Shown here in pieces: positions 26,456-34,873 of a stretch of DNA of 64,000 nt. The notes under the pieces were generated by a model that had not been told where the DNA came from, did not search any database, and saw nothing but the letters and a program-made list of their open reading frames with translations. How positions within the stretch are numbered: position 1 is the first letter of the stretch; each line of letters starts with the position of its first letter. A program made the position numbers and the translations under genes. The stretch spans positions 35,152 to 99,151 of the forward strand of contig NZ_JAFBFA010000016.1 in assembly GCF_016909015.1 (NCBI RefSeq), given 5' to 3'. This stretch comes from Gracilibacillus alcaliphilus (GTDB lineage: Bacteria; Bacillota; Bacilli; Bacillales; Amphibacillaceae).

Positions 26456-27562
26456 ATGAAACCGTTATACGAACAAATATATAAATCCTTAAGAGAAGAT
26501 ATTATATCAGCAAAATATCAAATAGGAGATCAAATTCCAGCGGAAAAAGAGTTATCCAAACAATTTAATGTGAGTAACATTACTATTAAAAAGGCACTGG
26601 AGAAATTATCAAGCGAAGGGCTTATATATAGAACAAGAGGCAAAGGTACCTTTGTTTCGAATCAAAAAAATGAAAACTTAACAACAAAAAATAACCAAGG
26701 CACAAAAAAACCGCTCTTTGGTTTAATCGTAACGACATTTGACGACAGTTTTGGCAACCGATTAATTGGAGGTATTGAAGATGCCGCCCAAGACACTTGT
26801 CATATTATTTTGAAACGCTCTTTAAGCATTCCGGAAAGAGAAGATAAGGCGATCAGAGAACTGCTTGATTATGGGATAGACGGACTGATTATATCCCCGG
26901 CAAAGGCAGAACATTACAGCCGAGAAATCCTCAAAATGATTGTTGATCGATTTCCGTTTGTGTTGATTGACAGATCTTTCAAAGGTTTAGCGGCTACTTC
27001 TGTATCCACAGATAATGAGAAGGCAGCCAAAGAAGGGATCCGTCATTTAATTGATCTCGGTCATGAGCATATTGGGGTGCTGATTCCTAAAGATAATTCG
27101 ACAACGGCGATTGAAGATCGGATTAAAGGAGTAGTGGAGGCTATTGTAGAAAAAAAGGTGGTAGTCAATCGCGAGTTATGGTGTGCGGAGATAAAGAGCC
27201 CATACCCGACACATAAAGATACTGCGAAAGATATAGAAACGATCAAAGCTCATTTACTGAAGTATCCTCAAATTACGGCTCTGTTTGCCTTAGAATATAA
27301 TATTGCGGTACTGGCAAAGCAAGCGGTAGAACAGTTAAACTTACGGATACCTGAAGATATATCGATTATGAGCTTTGATAGTCCGCCAAGAAATGCGCTG
27401 GAATGGAACTTCACCCATTTGCATCAGCAGGAGGAAAAAATTGGCCAGCAAGCCCTAGACAGCCTGCTTGACATGTATCATGGCAACTTTGAGATGAAAA
27501 AAGATATTCGTATACCGGCCCAACTGGTAGAAGGAACGACAACCAAAAACCGTGGCACGTAA
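26456..27562 (+). CDS. GntR-LacI hybrid transcriptional regulator (AraR architecture)
   Basis: A 368-residue regulator with a GntR winged-helix N-terminus (about 1-70: PLYEQIYKSLREDIISAKYQ, IPAEKELSKQFNVSNITIKK, GLIYRTRGKGTFVS) joined to a LacI/ribose-binding-protein-type effector domain (about 85-368: FGLIVTTFDDSFGNRLIGGI, DGLIISPAKAEH, VLIDRSFKGLAATSVSTDN, HLIDLGHEHIGVL). This is the domain plan of B. subtilis AraR. It is divergent from the lplBCA-type operon and very probably represses it until a sugar binds. A ribosome site AGGTGG precedes the ATG. Confidence 0.92.
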   Translation: MKPLYEQIYKSLREDIISAKYQIGDQIPAEKELSKQFNVSNITIKKALEKLSSEGLIYRTRGKGTFVSNQKNENLTTKNNQGTKKPLFGLIVTTFDDSFGNRLIGGIEDAAQDTCHIILKRSLSIPEREDKAIRELLDYGIDGLIISPAKAEHYSREILKMIVDRFPFVLIDRSFKGLAATSVSTDNEKAAKEGIRHLIDLGHEHIGVLIPKDNSTTAIEDRIKGVVEAIVEKKVVVNRELWCAEIKSPYPTHKDTAKDIETIKAHLLKYPQITALFALEYNIAVLAKQAVEQLNLRIPEDISIMSFDSPPRNALEWNFTHLHQQEEKIGQQALDSLLDMYHGNFEMKKDIRIPAQLVEGTTTKNRGT

Positions 27563-27615
27563 TGGCTGCCATCTATTCCGTCTCTATCCAGTTAACCGTC
27601 CGTCAGCATCTGCTT

Positions 27616-27717
27616 CAAGGGTTGGCGGCATGCCGAAGAGATCTGAGCGGGGATACCGGATGTTAACATCTTGAAACGTTTTATTACGCATCAGCGTGAT
27701 AACATGCGGAACCCTTG
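27616..27717. repeat. Nested inverted repeat between convergent genes
   Basis: CAAGGGTT (27616-27623) and AACCCTTG (27710-27717) are exact complements enclosing about 85 bases that include the palindrome GATGTTAACATC (27659-27670). It lies between the convergent regulator and aminotransferase genes. It may act as a two-way terminator or be a small repeat element; neither arm is followed by a T-run. Confidence 0.4.
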
Positions 27718-27724
27718 ACCCGCT

Positions 27725-28909
27725 TTATAGTTCTTTATATGCCGCTGTTATACGCCCGACCGCTACTTCGACAAACTTAGGGTGTGTAGCAAGATTTAAG
27801 CGGATATAGCCTTTGTAGGCCTCACCAAACCATTCGCCGTAGTCGACGGCAAGTTTACATTTTTCTTGAATGAATTCCTTCACATCTGCTGGATCCAGAA
27901 AACCTTTCAAATCTACCAGCGGCAAATAAGTACCCTCCAGATCACATACCTTGATTTCCGGGATATGTGCCGTCAGTTCTGTTTTGACAAAATCATAATT
28001 AGACTGGATGACATTCCGAAGGCCGTTAAGCCATTCTTCACCTGTTCGATAGGCAGCTTCTGTTGCAATATGGCCAAGCAGATTCTTCTCGCTCATGATA
28101 TGTTGATTGGCGTAGTTATCAAATGTTTGGCGCAGTTTCGGATTTTCGATCACGATATTTGCATGGACCAATCCCGGCAAATTAAACGATTTAGAAGCGG
28201 CATTTACGAGAATAATCCGGTCTGTATATTTCCCACCTGCTACGATTGGTGCAGGCATATGTTTATGGTTTCCAAATACAAAGTCTTGGTGAATTTCATC
28301 GGCAATCACAAGCACATCATATTGATCACAGATCGACAGCATCTTTTCTAACTCTTCTTCTGTCCAGACGCGCCCAGCAGGATTGTGTGGGGAACAGAGG
28401 ATAAAGAGTTGGACATTATTAGCTGCAATCGCCTGTTCAAATTGATCAAAATCCAGCTCAAAATGACCGTCGTTATCCGTCATATCGACAGTGACTAGTG
28501 TCCGATCAAGGTCTTTGATCACGTTAAAGAAGGGATAGTAGACCGGTGGTGTAATAATGACGGCATCTTTTGCTTCGGTAAAACAGTTCATAAACCAGTA
28601 TAATGCGGACACGACACCAGTGGCTGGTCTGCACCATTCTTTTTCTACTTTGTAGCTAAAATGTTTTTCCATCCAATTAGAATAGGTGTCATAATAAGAA
28701 TCCGGTACAAATGAATAACCAAAGGCACCATGCTGCACACGTTCGGTGAGTGCTTCAAACACACCATCCGGCACCTTGAACTCCATATCTGCCACCCACA
28801 TCGGCAGAAGATCCGCGTCTCCAAAACGTTCCTCCAGCAAATCCCATTTCAAAGAATCGGTATCTTTTCTTTCGACATAATATTGATCGATAAAAGTCTG
28901 TGTATCCAT
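27725..28909 (-). CDS. MalY/PatB-family PLP-dependent aminotransferase / cystathionine beta-lyase
   Basis: A 394-residue fold-type I PLP enzyme. The pattern is that of the PatB/MalY family: DLLPMWVADMEFKVPDGVFE near the start, FILCSPHNPAGRVWTEEEL (about 175-195), VIADEIHQDFVFGNHKHMP (the PLP Asp), and the lysine that binds PLP in NAASKSFNLPGL. It should cleave C-S bonds of cystathionine or cysteine conjugates. GGAGATACAT ahead of the ATG on the minus strand supports the start. It stands alone between the glycan and iron loci. Confidence 0.92.
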   Translation of the reverse strand: MDTQTFIDQYYVERKDTDSLKWDLLEERFGDADLLPMWVADMEFKVPDGVFEALTERVQHGAFGYSFVPDSYYDTYSNWMEKHFSYKVEKEWCRPATGVVSALYWFMNCFTEAKDAVIITPPVYYPFFNVIKDLDRTLVTVDMTDNDGHFELDFDQFEQAIAANNVQLFILCSPHNPAGRVWTEEELEKMLSICDQYDVLVIADEIHQDFVFGNHKHMPAPIVAGGKYTDRIILVNAASKSFNLPGLVHANIVIENPKLRQTFDNYANQHIMSEKNLLGHIATEAAYRTGEEWLNGLRNVIQSNYDFVKTELTAHIPEIKVCDLEGTYLPLVDLKGFLDPADVKEFIQEKCKLAVDYGEWFGEAYKGYIRLNLATHPKFVEVAVGRITAAYKEL

Positions 28910-29094
28910 ATGTATCTCCTCTCAAGTTCAGTCATTCTTTTCTATTAACTATAGAGGAAATTTGGAATGTGCACAATTGTTTGAGGTATTATTTTATTAG
29001 ATATCGCTTTTATTACGATATTTGACAAAATTCACGGTTTCTTCCCTGTGCAGTTTCTTCTCTGAGATAGCCTGTTTTTAAAGGTCAGCATATG

Positions 29095-29147
29095 CAAAAA
29101 AAAACACGCAAACTCCTAATTTGTTTCACTTATAAGAAGTTGCGTGT
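29095..29147 (-). terminator. Intrinsic terminator behind the iron ABC ATPase gene
   Basis: ACACGCAA and TTGCGTGT are paired across a partly complementary 28-base interior (CTTCT/AGGAG). On the minus strand a run of nine T follows. It lies about 40 bases behind the stop codon of the ATPase gene. Confidence 0.85.
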
Positions 29148-29188
29148 GGGATATATACTTTGTAATGGATGGCTCCGCTTGTTTCCAG

Positions 29189-30031
29189 CTATAGTGCTTT
29201 TGACGCTTGTGGGATGGCATTTTGTTGGACGGCTTCTTTGATAAGGCAGTTTCCTCGTCCATGCGGGATGCACATCGGTGTACCAAAGATGGGGTCACAT
29301 GCGATTTGACAGCGCATGCGGAATACAGCAGATACAAGTTCAGATGAAATAGTATCTTCAGGTTTCCCTTGAGCATAGACCTTTTTATCCTTAATAGCGA
29401 TAATATGATGCGCATAGCGGCTTGCTAAGTTCAAATCATGTAATACCATGACAATCGTCCGGCCATCCTTTTCGTTTAATTCAAACAGGAGATCCAGCAC
29501 ATCGATTTGATGTGTTAAATCCAGATAGGTGGTCGGCTCATCTAGCAGGATAATGTCAGTATCTTGTGCTAAGGTTAATGCAATCCATGCCCGCTGCCGC
29601 TGACCGCCCGACAGCGAATCAACAGGCTGATCCTTTAAGTCGGCCATATTAGTATCTTGTAATGCCTTTTGTACGGCTTCTTCATCTTCTTTAGACCATT
29701 GTTTCATAACTTTGCGATAGGGATGTCTGCCTTGTTTGACCAGCTCATATACCGTTAATCCTTCAGGACTAGTTGGTGATTGAGGTAAAATGGCAAGATT
29801 TTGCGCGACTTCTCTTGTCCGCATTTTGGCAATATTATGGCCGTTTAGTATCACGGTTCCTTGCTTCGGCTTTAATAAACGTGCCAAAGAACGTAATAAT
29901 GTGGATTTTCCACAGCCGTTTGGGCCGATAAATACAGTGATCTCCCCTTTGGGAATAGAAATATCCAATTCTTCTATAATAATCCGGTCTCCAAATCCAA
30001 GTGTTAAGTTACTTGCCGTTAATGAATTCAA
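29189..30031 (-). CDS. Iron-siderophore ABC transporter ATP-binding protein (FecE type)
   Basis: A 280-residue ATPase that would energise ferric-siderophore uptake. Walker A is GPNGCGKSTLLRS (about 37), the Q-loop is in AILPQSP, the signature is DSLSGGQRQRAW, Walker B is DIILLDEPTTYLDL and the switch His is in MVLHDLNLASRYAHH. The Cys-containing tail (RCQIACDPIFGTPMCIPHGR) is typical of FecE-like proteins. The start is TTG at 30031, eight bases from GGGAGG. It is separated from the binding-protein gene by a terminator and has its own Fur-controlled promoter. The permease genes are on the other strand. Confidence 0.93.
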   Translation of the reverse strand: MNSLTASNLTLGFGDRIIIEELDISIPKGEITVFIGPNGCGKSTLLRSLARLLKPKQGTVILNGHNIAKMRTREVAQNLAILPQSPTSPEGLTVYELVKQGRHPYRKVMKQWSKEDEEAVQKALQDTNMADLKDQPVDSLSGGQRQRAWIALTLAQDTDIILLDEPTTYLDLTHQIDVLDLLFELNEKDGRTIVMVLHDLNLASRYAHHIIAIKDKKVYAQGKPEDTISSELVSAVFRMRCQIACDPIFGTPMCIPHGRGNCLIKEAVQQNAIPQASKAL

Positions 30032-30107
30032 TGGAAAAGCCTCCCTGACCTAAAAATGTGCGTATTAGCTATTACTTTCATTTTATTGCCTCCAAGTCTA
30101 ATAGTCA

Positions 30108-30135
30108 ATGATAATAATTTTCAATTAGGTGACAA
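30108..30135 (-). promoter_or_regulatory. Promoter with Fur box for the iron ABC ATPase gene
   Basis: On the minus strand TTGTCA (30135-30130) and TATCAT (30113-30108) are 16 bases apart. Over them lies TGATAATAATTTTCA (30109-30123), one mismatch from the 7-1-7 Fur box TGATAAT-N-ATTATCA. Repression by Fur when iron is plentiful is expected. Confidence 0.75.
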
Positions 30136-30175
30136 TCTGATTAAGGTAAAGGAGCGGAGGCGAGAAGGAAGGATC

Positions 30176-30209
30176 AAAAAACTCGGATGACCGTCACGAT
30201 TCATCCGAG
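30176..30209 (-). terminator. Intrinsic terminator behind the iron-binding lipoprotein gene
   Basis: CTCGGATGA and TCATCCGAG form a perfect 9-bp stem with a 10-base loop. On the minus strand TTTTTTG follows. It separates the binding-protein gene from the ATPase gene. Confidence 0.88.
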
Positions 30210-30227
30210 CTGTGTGCTATGATCACT

Positions 30228-31202
30228 TTATTTAAATAACTCAAGAAACATATCAATCGTTTGTTCAGAAGCAACTAGGCCGCTGTTAGTCCAGTTACTT
30301 TCATCTTCAATATAATATACATGGTCGTTTTTAACGACGTCTGTGTTATTCCAGACACTGCTGTCTTTCAATGCCTCAATACCTTCATCGTTTTCATAGC
30401 CTAGGATAATCATATGATCTGCATCGATTTCTGAAAGTTTTTCTAATGCAATAGGGTTCCAAGCCTCTTCTCCTTGTCCTAGTTCTTGGACAAGACCAGG
30501 AACTTCTACATCTAATTCATTGTAAATCATGTTGGCGGAGTGACGGTTCTCCTCAAACAGGAAGTATTTTCCACCTACCACCCACATCATGGCAACAGAT
30601 TCGTCGCCTAATAATTCATCCAGCTCTTCTTTGGCTGCCGATACTTTTTTATCATAGTCTGCTAATGTTTGTTCTGCTTCTTCCTCTTTTCCTAACAGTT
30701 CTCCAAACTTCTGTAAGCGAACTTTCCAATCGTTTTCTTCTTCTTCAGATAATACATATGTTGGTGCTATGGCGGCGTAATCTTCATAAGAACCTTCATA
30801 ATTATCCAAGACATGATCCAAAATAATAAGATCAGGCTCGATACTAAGAACTTCTTCCAACGGCAATGTCCACTCTATCGTGTCTACATCTGCTAGATCA
30901 GCTTCTAAATAGTCTTGGATGCTTTCGCCAATAGCCCATTTTGCAACAGGTTTTACACCTAGTGCAATCAATGTATCTTCATTATAGGAAGCAAGGACTT
31001 TTTCTGGGTTGGCAGGTACGGTAACTTCTCCCATATCCGAATCAACGGTAATATCCGTAGTTTCTTCGGTAGTAGCCTCGTTGGAATCGTCAGATGTATT
31101 TGAATCATCAGACTCACTGTCATTATTACCACATGCGGCGAGAAGCAACAAGCTAGTAAGTATGAACAACAATAAATATTTCTTTTGTACTAATTTATTC
31201 AT
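30228..31202 (-). CDS. Ferric-siderophore/iron ABC transporter substrate-binding lipoprotein
   Basis: A 324-residue FecB/BtuF-type binding protein (class III, single-helix hinge). The signal peptide ends LLLLAAC (Cys24), with an acidic Ser/Asp linker after it. The mature part has ITVDSDMGEVTVPANPEKVL, the start common to iron-siderophore receptors, and VKPVAKWAIGESI and DADHMIILGYENDEG. It binds a ferric complex outside the membrane and hands it to the FecCD-type permeases, whose genes are divergent. The promoter carries a Fur box. Confidence 0.92.
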   Translation of the reverse strand: MNKLVQKKYLLLFILTSLLLLAACGNNDSESDDSNTSDDSNEATTEETTDITVDSDMGEVTVPANPEKVLASYNEDTLIALGVKPVAKWAIGESIQDYLEADLADVDTIEWTLPLEEVLSIEPDLIILDHVLDNYEGSYEDYAAIAPTYVLSEEEENDWKVRLQKFGELLGKEEEAEQTLADYDKKVSAAKEELDELLGDESVAMMWVVGGKYFLFEENRHSANMIYNELDVEVPGLVQELGQGEEAWNPIALEKLSEIDADHMIILGYENDEGIEALKDSSVWNNTDVVKNDHVYYIEDESNWTNSGLVASEQTIDMFLELFK

Positions 31203-31240
31203 TTCTTTATCCCCTTAATATGTTATAATGAACATCTAAC

Positions 31241-31273
31241 GATAATGATAATCACTTTCATTTGTAAAGTCAA
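31241..31273 (-). promoter_or_regulatory. Fur box over the promoter of the iron-binding lipoprotein gene
   Basis: GATAATGATAATCACTTTC (31241-31259) is close to the 19-bp Fur box. On the minus strand TTGACT (31273-31268) and TATCAT (31250-31245) are 17 bases apart, so the box covers the -10 and part of the spacer. The site lies in the region shared with the divergent permease operon and may control both directions. Confidence 0.78.
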
Positions 31274-31376
31274 CCCATTTTATATGAATACAGAAGTGTG
31301 TATCCTGTATTAAGCTGAGAAAGTGATCTATGGTAAAACCATATTCCATGAAGAAACTATAGGAGTATATAGATAA

Positions 31377-32393
31377 ATGAAATTGTTTACACGATCTTCT
31401 CAATTAACGAAAGCATTTATTAATAGTATCGGTATTTGTCTTGTTATTCTTTCGATTGGCGTATCTATTTCTTATGGTGCCACAACGATTGATTTACAAA
31501 CGGTTTGGCAGGCTGTTTTTCAATTTAGTGATGGGGAACAGGCGCATCAGGTTATTTGGGAGCTGCGTATACCGCGAGCCTTAGCTGCTGTGTTGGTGGG
31601 GGCGTTTTTAGCTGTGTCTGGAGCAGTGATGCAGGGTATGACACGTAATCCGCTAGCATCGCCATCCATAATGGGAGTAACAGATGGTGCGGCTTTTATG
31701 CTGGTAATTATGCTGGCTTTTTATCCGGCAGTTTCTAATACGGGTTCCATGCTTGCTTCTTTTATCGGTGCAGGGATAGCAGTAACTTTAGTATTTTTAG
31801 TAGGTTCCTTTTCAAGCAGCGGGTTAACGCCGGTGAAGCTGGCTTTGGCAGGTGTTGCGATTGGTACGCTGTTACGTTCTGTTTCCTCTATCCTTTCGCT
31901 TCATTTTCAGTTGGAGAAAGATATCGGCTTTTGGCTTGCTGGCGGATTGGATAGTATCGGCTGGCATGCTGTAAGTCTGCTCTTTTTTGTCGGGATAATT
32001 GGTATGGTTCTGGCATTGTCAATTGCCAAATCAGTTACTGTCCTTAGTTTAGGAGATGACTTATCGACTGGACTAGGACAAAATAATACATTTATTAAAG
32101 TGACAGGAATTATTGTGGTCTTAATCTTAACTGGAGCGGCTGTTTCTGTAGCGGGTTCTGTAGGGTTTGTCGGCTTGATAATTCCGCATATTGCCCGGTT
32201 TATTATCGGAACAGATTACCGCTGGATTATTCCAACCTCGGCGGTGTTCGGTGCTTTATTACTTGTGAATGCAGATATTGTGGCGCGAATGATTAATGCC
32301 CCTTTCGAAACGCCGGTAGGAGCGATTACGTCCATTATTGGTGTTCCATTCTTCCTCTACTTGGCAAGAGGCAGCGGGGGTGAGAAAAAATGA
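31377..32393 (+). CDS. FecCD-type iron-siderophore ABC permease
   Basis: A 338-residue permease of the FecCD/BtuC family, with about ten membrane helices. Family marks are LRIPRALAAVLVGAFLAVSG, AVMQGMTRNPLASPSIMGVT, VSVAGSVGFVGLIIPHIARF (the ATPase-contact loop) and AGGLDSIGW. It forms a heterodimer with the next gene product. The start ATG 31377 is preceded by AGGAG with a rather long spacing. The next gene overlaps it by four bases (ATGA). Confidence 0.93.
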   Translation: MKLFTRSSQLTKAFINSIGICLVILSIGVSISYGATTIDLQTVWQAVFQFSDGEQAHQVIWELRIPRALAAVLVGAFLAVSGAVMQGMTRNPLASPSIMGVTDGAAFMLVIMLAFYPAVSNTGSMLASFIGAGIAVTLVFLVGSFSSSGLTPVKLALAGVAIGTLLRSVSSILSLHFQLEKDIGFWLAGGLDSIGWHAVSLLFFVGIIGMVLALSIAKSVTVLSLGDDLSTGLGQNNTFIKVTGIIVVLILTGAAVSVAGSVGFVGLIIPHIARFIIGTDYRWIIPTSAVFGALLLVNADIVARMINAPFETPVGAITSIIGVPFFLYLARGSGGEKK

Positions 32394-33412
32394 ATACACT
32401 AGAAAAACAAAAACGTCGCCGGTTTTGGATCATTATCGGCATATTATTAGTTGGAATTATTGTTTTTTCCTTTATCAGTCTGCATTTAGGAGCGATTTCC
32501 ATCTCCCCAAAAGAAGTGATACAAACGCTGATGGGGCAAGGAACAGACAAGCAGGAACTGGTACTATTTAAGTTTCGGCTGCCAGGAATTATTTTGGCAT
32601 TGTTAATTGGAGCTGGTTTAGCCGTTTCTGGGACGATTATGCAGGGAATCACCCAAAATGGTCTTGCTGACCCCGGAATTTTGGGGATAAATTCTGGAGC
32701 AGGGTTTGCGATTGTTCTATTTATTTATTTCTTTCAGGGTGTCATTCCAGCAACCAGTGCATTAAACACCTATATGCTTCCTTTTGTTGCTTTAATTGGT
32801 GCGTTTACAGCAGCTATTTTGATATACACTATCGCTTGGAAAAAAGGTGTCTCTCCGATTCGGCTTGTCTTAGTCGGAATTGGGGTGAATGCAGCATTTG
32901 GCGCGCTTTTGACCATTTTACAACTGCGAATGGATCCGCAAAATTATCGTCAGGTAACGATTTGGCTTTCCGGTGAGATCTGGAGTGCCAATTGGAACTT
33001 TGTCCTTGCTTTGTTGCCGTGGATGTTTATTTTGATCCCTATTGCTATAAAGAAAGCAAGAAATTTAAATGTCTTCCATTTAGGTGATGATGTGGCTTCC
33101 GGGCTGGGTACATATGTGGAGCGGGAACGGGGCGTCTTATTATTTATTGCAGTTGCCTTAGCGGGAGCGTCCGTGGCAGCGGGAGGAGCTATTGCCTTTC
33201 TGGGACTTGTTGTCCCTCATATTGTTCGTAAGCTGGTCGGACCTTTGCATCATTATGTCATTCCGATTTCTGCCTTGTTAGGGGCATTTATCTTAATGGT
33301 GGCTGATATGATCGGAAGTAATTTACTAGCACCGACAACCATACCTGTAGGGATTGTTGTATCGATTGTCAGCACACCTTATTTTGTTTATTTGTTGATG
33401 AAGACCAATTAA
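32390..33412 (+). CDS. FecCD-type iron-siderophore ABC permease, second subunit
   Basis: A 340-residue partner of the preceding permease, with the same family features: FRLPGIILALLIGAGLAVSG, TIMQGITQNGLADPGILGIN and GGAIAFLGLVVPHIVRKLVG. The ATGA overlap with the upstream gene indicates translational coupling and equal output. The reductase gene follows after 23 bases in the same operon. Confidence 0.93.
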   Translation: MNTLEKQKRRRFWIIIGILLVGIIVFSFISLHLGAISISPKEVIQTLMGQGTDKQELVLFKFRLPGIILALLIGAGLAVSGTIMQGITQNGLADPGILGINSGAGFAIVLFIYFFQGVIPATSALNTYMLPFVALIGAFTAAILIYTIAWKKGVSPIRLVLVGIGVNAAFGALLTILQLRMDPQNYRQVTIWLSGEIWSANWNFVLALLPWMFILIPIAIKKARNLNVFHLGDDVASGLGTYVERERGVLLFIAVALAGASVAAGGAIAFLGLVVPHIVRKLVGPLHHYVIPISALLGAFILMVADMIGSNLLAPTTIPVGIVVSIVSTPYFVYLLMKTN

Positions 33413-33435
33413 AACCATGAAGGGATTCGATAGCA

Positions 33436-34446
33436 ATGCAAGAAGAGATATATGATGTAACGATAATTGGCGGCGGCCCAGCAGGGTTATTTGCTGCCTT
33501 TTACAGTGGAATGAGAGAGATGAAAACAAAGATTATTGAATATCTCCCCTATCTTGGCGGAAAAGTGCCGTATTTTTATCCAGAAAAGGTTATTCGTGAT
33601 ATCGGTGGTATTGTACAAGCAACTGGGGAAGAAGTAACCGATCAATTAGTACAGCAAGCAATGACATTTGATCCCACTATTGTTCTTGGAGAACGCGTGG
33701 TAGGTATGCAGAAGAGGGCTGACGGCAATTTTCAGCTGATGAGCAGTAATGGACAGGTGCATTATTCCAAGACAGTGCTGCTGGCCACCGGATTTGGGAT
33801 CTTGCATTCGATAAAATTAGACCATCCAGAAGCGATAGATTATGAAGAAAAAAGTTTGCACTATACAGTAAGGAAACTGGCGGATTATCAGGATAAACAT
33901 GTCTTGATTTCCGGCGGCGGCAATAGTGCTGTGGATTGGGCTTTGGAACTTGAAGGCATTGCCAAACATGTAACCTTGATTCACCGCCGGGATCAGTTTA
34001 AAGGGTTGGAAAGCAGTGTTACCAAACTGAAGAATTCCCGTGTCAATGTGATGACGCCATATGAAATCAAGGCATTGCATGGCATAGACGGGCAAATAGA
34101 AAAGGTAACACTGCGGCATACAGAAGGGGACGATGGTGATATCGAATTGCCTATAGACCGGTTAGTTGTTAATCACGGTTTCCAAATTAATTTAGAACCA
34201 ATTACTTCATGGGGATTGGACATGATAGATGGGATGATTGCGGTCGATTCCCGTATGCAGACATCGATGGAAGGTGTATTTGCCATTGGTGATATCGCTC
34301 ATTATCCGAATAAACTGGGGTTAATTGCCGGTGCTTTTAATGAAGGACCCATTGCTGTCAATCATGCGAAGAAAATCGCAGATCCAAAGGATCCTGTAAA
34401 ACATTTATTCTCGACGAATTATGCAGCGTTTACGGAAGAAGACTAA
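33436..34446 (+). CDS. Ferredoxin/flavodoxin-NADP+ reductase, thioredoxin-reductase-like (YumC type)
   Basis: A 336-residue flavoprotein of the thioredoxin-reductase-like FNR group found in Bacillota. FAD binding is in DVTIIGGGPAGLFAAFYSGM (about 7-26), NADPH binding in HVLISGGGNSAVDWALEL (about 155-172), and the C-terminal FAD motif in GVFAIGDIAHYPNKLGLIAG. The CxxC pair of thioredoxin reductases is absent, as in FNRs. Lying last in the iron permease operon, it may supply electrons to free iron from imported siderophores, directly or through flavodoxin; that role is inferred from position. Confidence 0.88.
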   Translation: MQEEIYDVTIIGGGPAGLFAAFYSGMREMKTKIIEYLPYLGGKVPYFYPEKVIRDIGGIVQATGEEVTDQLVQQAMTFDPTIVLGERVVGMQKRADGNFQLMSSNGQVHYSKTVLLATGFGILHSIKLDHPEAIDYEEKSLHYTVRKLADYQDKHVLISGGGNSAVDWALELEGIAKHVTLIHRRDQFKGLESSVTKLKNSRVNVMTPYEIKALHGIDGQIEKVTLRHTEGDDGDIELPIDRLVVNHGFQINLEPITSWGLDMIDGMIAVDSRMQTSMEGVFAIGDIAHYPNKLGLIAGAFNEGPIAVNHAKKIADPKDPVKHLFSTNYAAFTEED

Positions 34447-34533
34447 TATCCGGAGAAGTGTTTTGTTATGAAAACAGACAAAAATGAAAAAATTCCATTT
34501 GAGACTGTGCTCTATATTAAAGCGTTAGGAGAC

Positions 34534-34560
34534 ACTGCCACCTTGTTGGCAGTCTTTCTA
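34534..34560 (+). terminator. Intrinsic terminator behind the iron/reductase operon
   Basis: ACTGCCA and TGGCAGT form a 7-bp stem with loop CCTTGT, followed by CTTTCT. It lies 88 bases behind the reductase stop and just ahead of the erm promoter. Confidence 0.6.
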
Positions 34561-34564
34561 AGGG

Positions 34565-34593
34565 TTGCAATTGGTCGCATTATTTGTCATAAT
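34565..34593 (+). promoter_or_regulatory. Promoter of the erm leader transcript
   Basis: TTGCAA (34565-34570) and CATAAT (34588-34593) are 17 bases apart. Transcription would start near 34600, directly ahead of the ribosome site of the leader peptide. Confidence 0.65.
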
Positions 34594-34625
34594 ACACATA
34601 TTAACTTAAGGAGGGATTATACTAA

Positions 34626-34658
34626 ATGATCGTAATTATCCGTGTTTTGAACTGGTAA
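34626..34658 (+). CDS. Leader peptide of the erm gene (MIVIIRVLNW)
   Basis: A ten-residue reading frame (ATG to TAA) with a strong ribosome site AAGGAGGG (34608-34615) ten bases ahead. It is followed by complementary segments and a terminator before the methyltransferase gene. The content resembles known erm leaders: a run of Ile/Val as in the IFVI stalling motif of ErmC, then Arg-Val-Leu. A macrolide-bound ribosome would stall within it and change the folding of the RNA downstream. This exact peptide is not one I know; its role is inferred from position and structure. Confidence 0.72.
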   Translation: MIVIIRVLNW

Positions 34659-34873
34659 CAGAATAGTTCATAAGACTCTGTAGTGATCAGAGTTACACGG
34701 GATACGTTTATCCATTTTTATAATATCTCTCTTCGGTACACTTGAAAGGGAAAGGTGGATTTTCTGCCTTTCTCTTTTTTGTGTTCCATTTTTTGCAAAG
34801 ATTTATGCATCCGCAAATCCCTTTTTTCTGATCACGTACAGAGTTAGAACTGTAGATTGATTTAGAAAAAAGG
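34640..34873 (+). promoter_or_regulatory. Attenuator region of erm (alternative hairpins, terminator, masked ribosome site)
   Basis: Several RNA pairings are possible. TGAAC (34648-34652) can pair with GTTCA (34666-34670) and ACTCTG (34675-34680) with CAGAGT (34688-34693). Alternatively CCGTGT (34640-34645), inside the leader reading frame, pairs with ACACGG (34695-34700). A terminator lies further on: GGGAAAGG (34748-34755) with CCTTTCTC (34767-34774), then TTTTTT. Finally CCTTTTTTCT (34820-34829) is exactly complementary to AGAAAAAAGG (34864-34873), which contains the ribosome site of erm. The layout suggests both transcriptional and translational attenuation. Confidence 0.68.
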
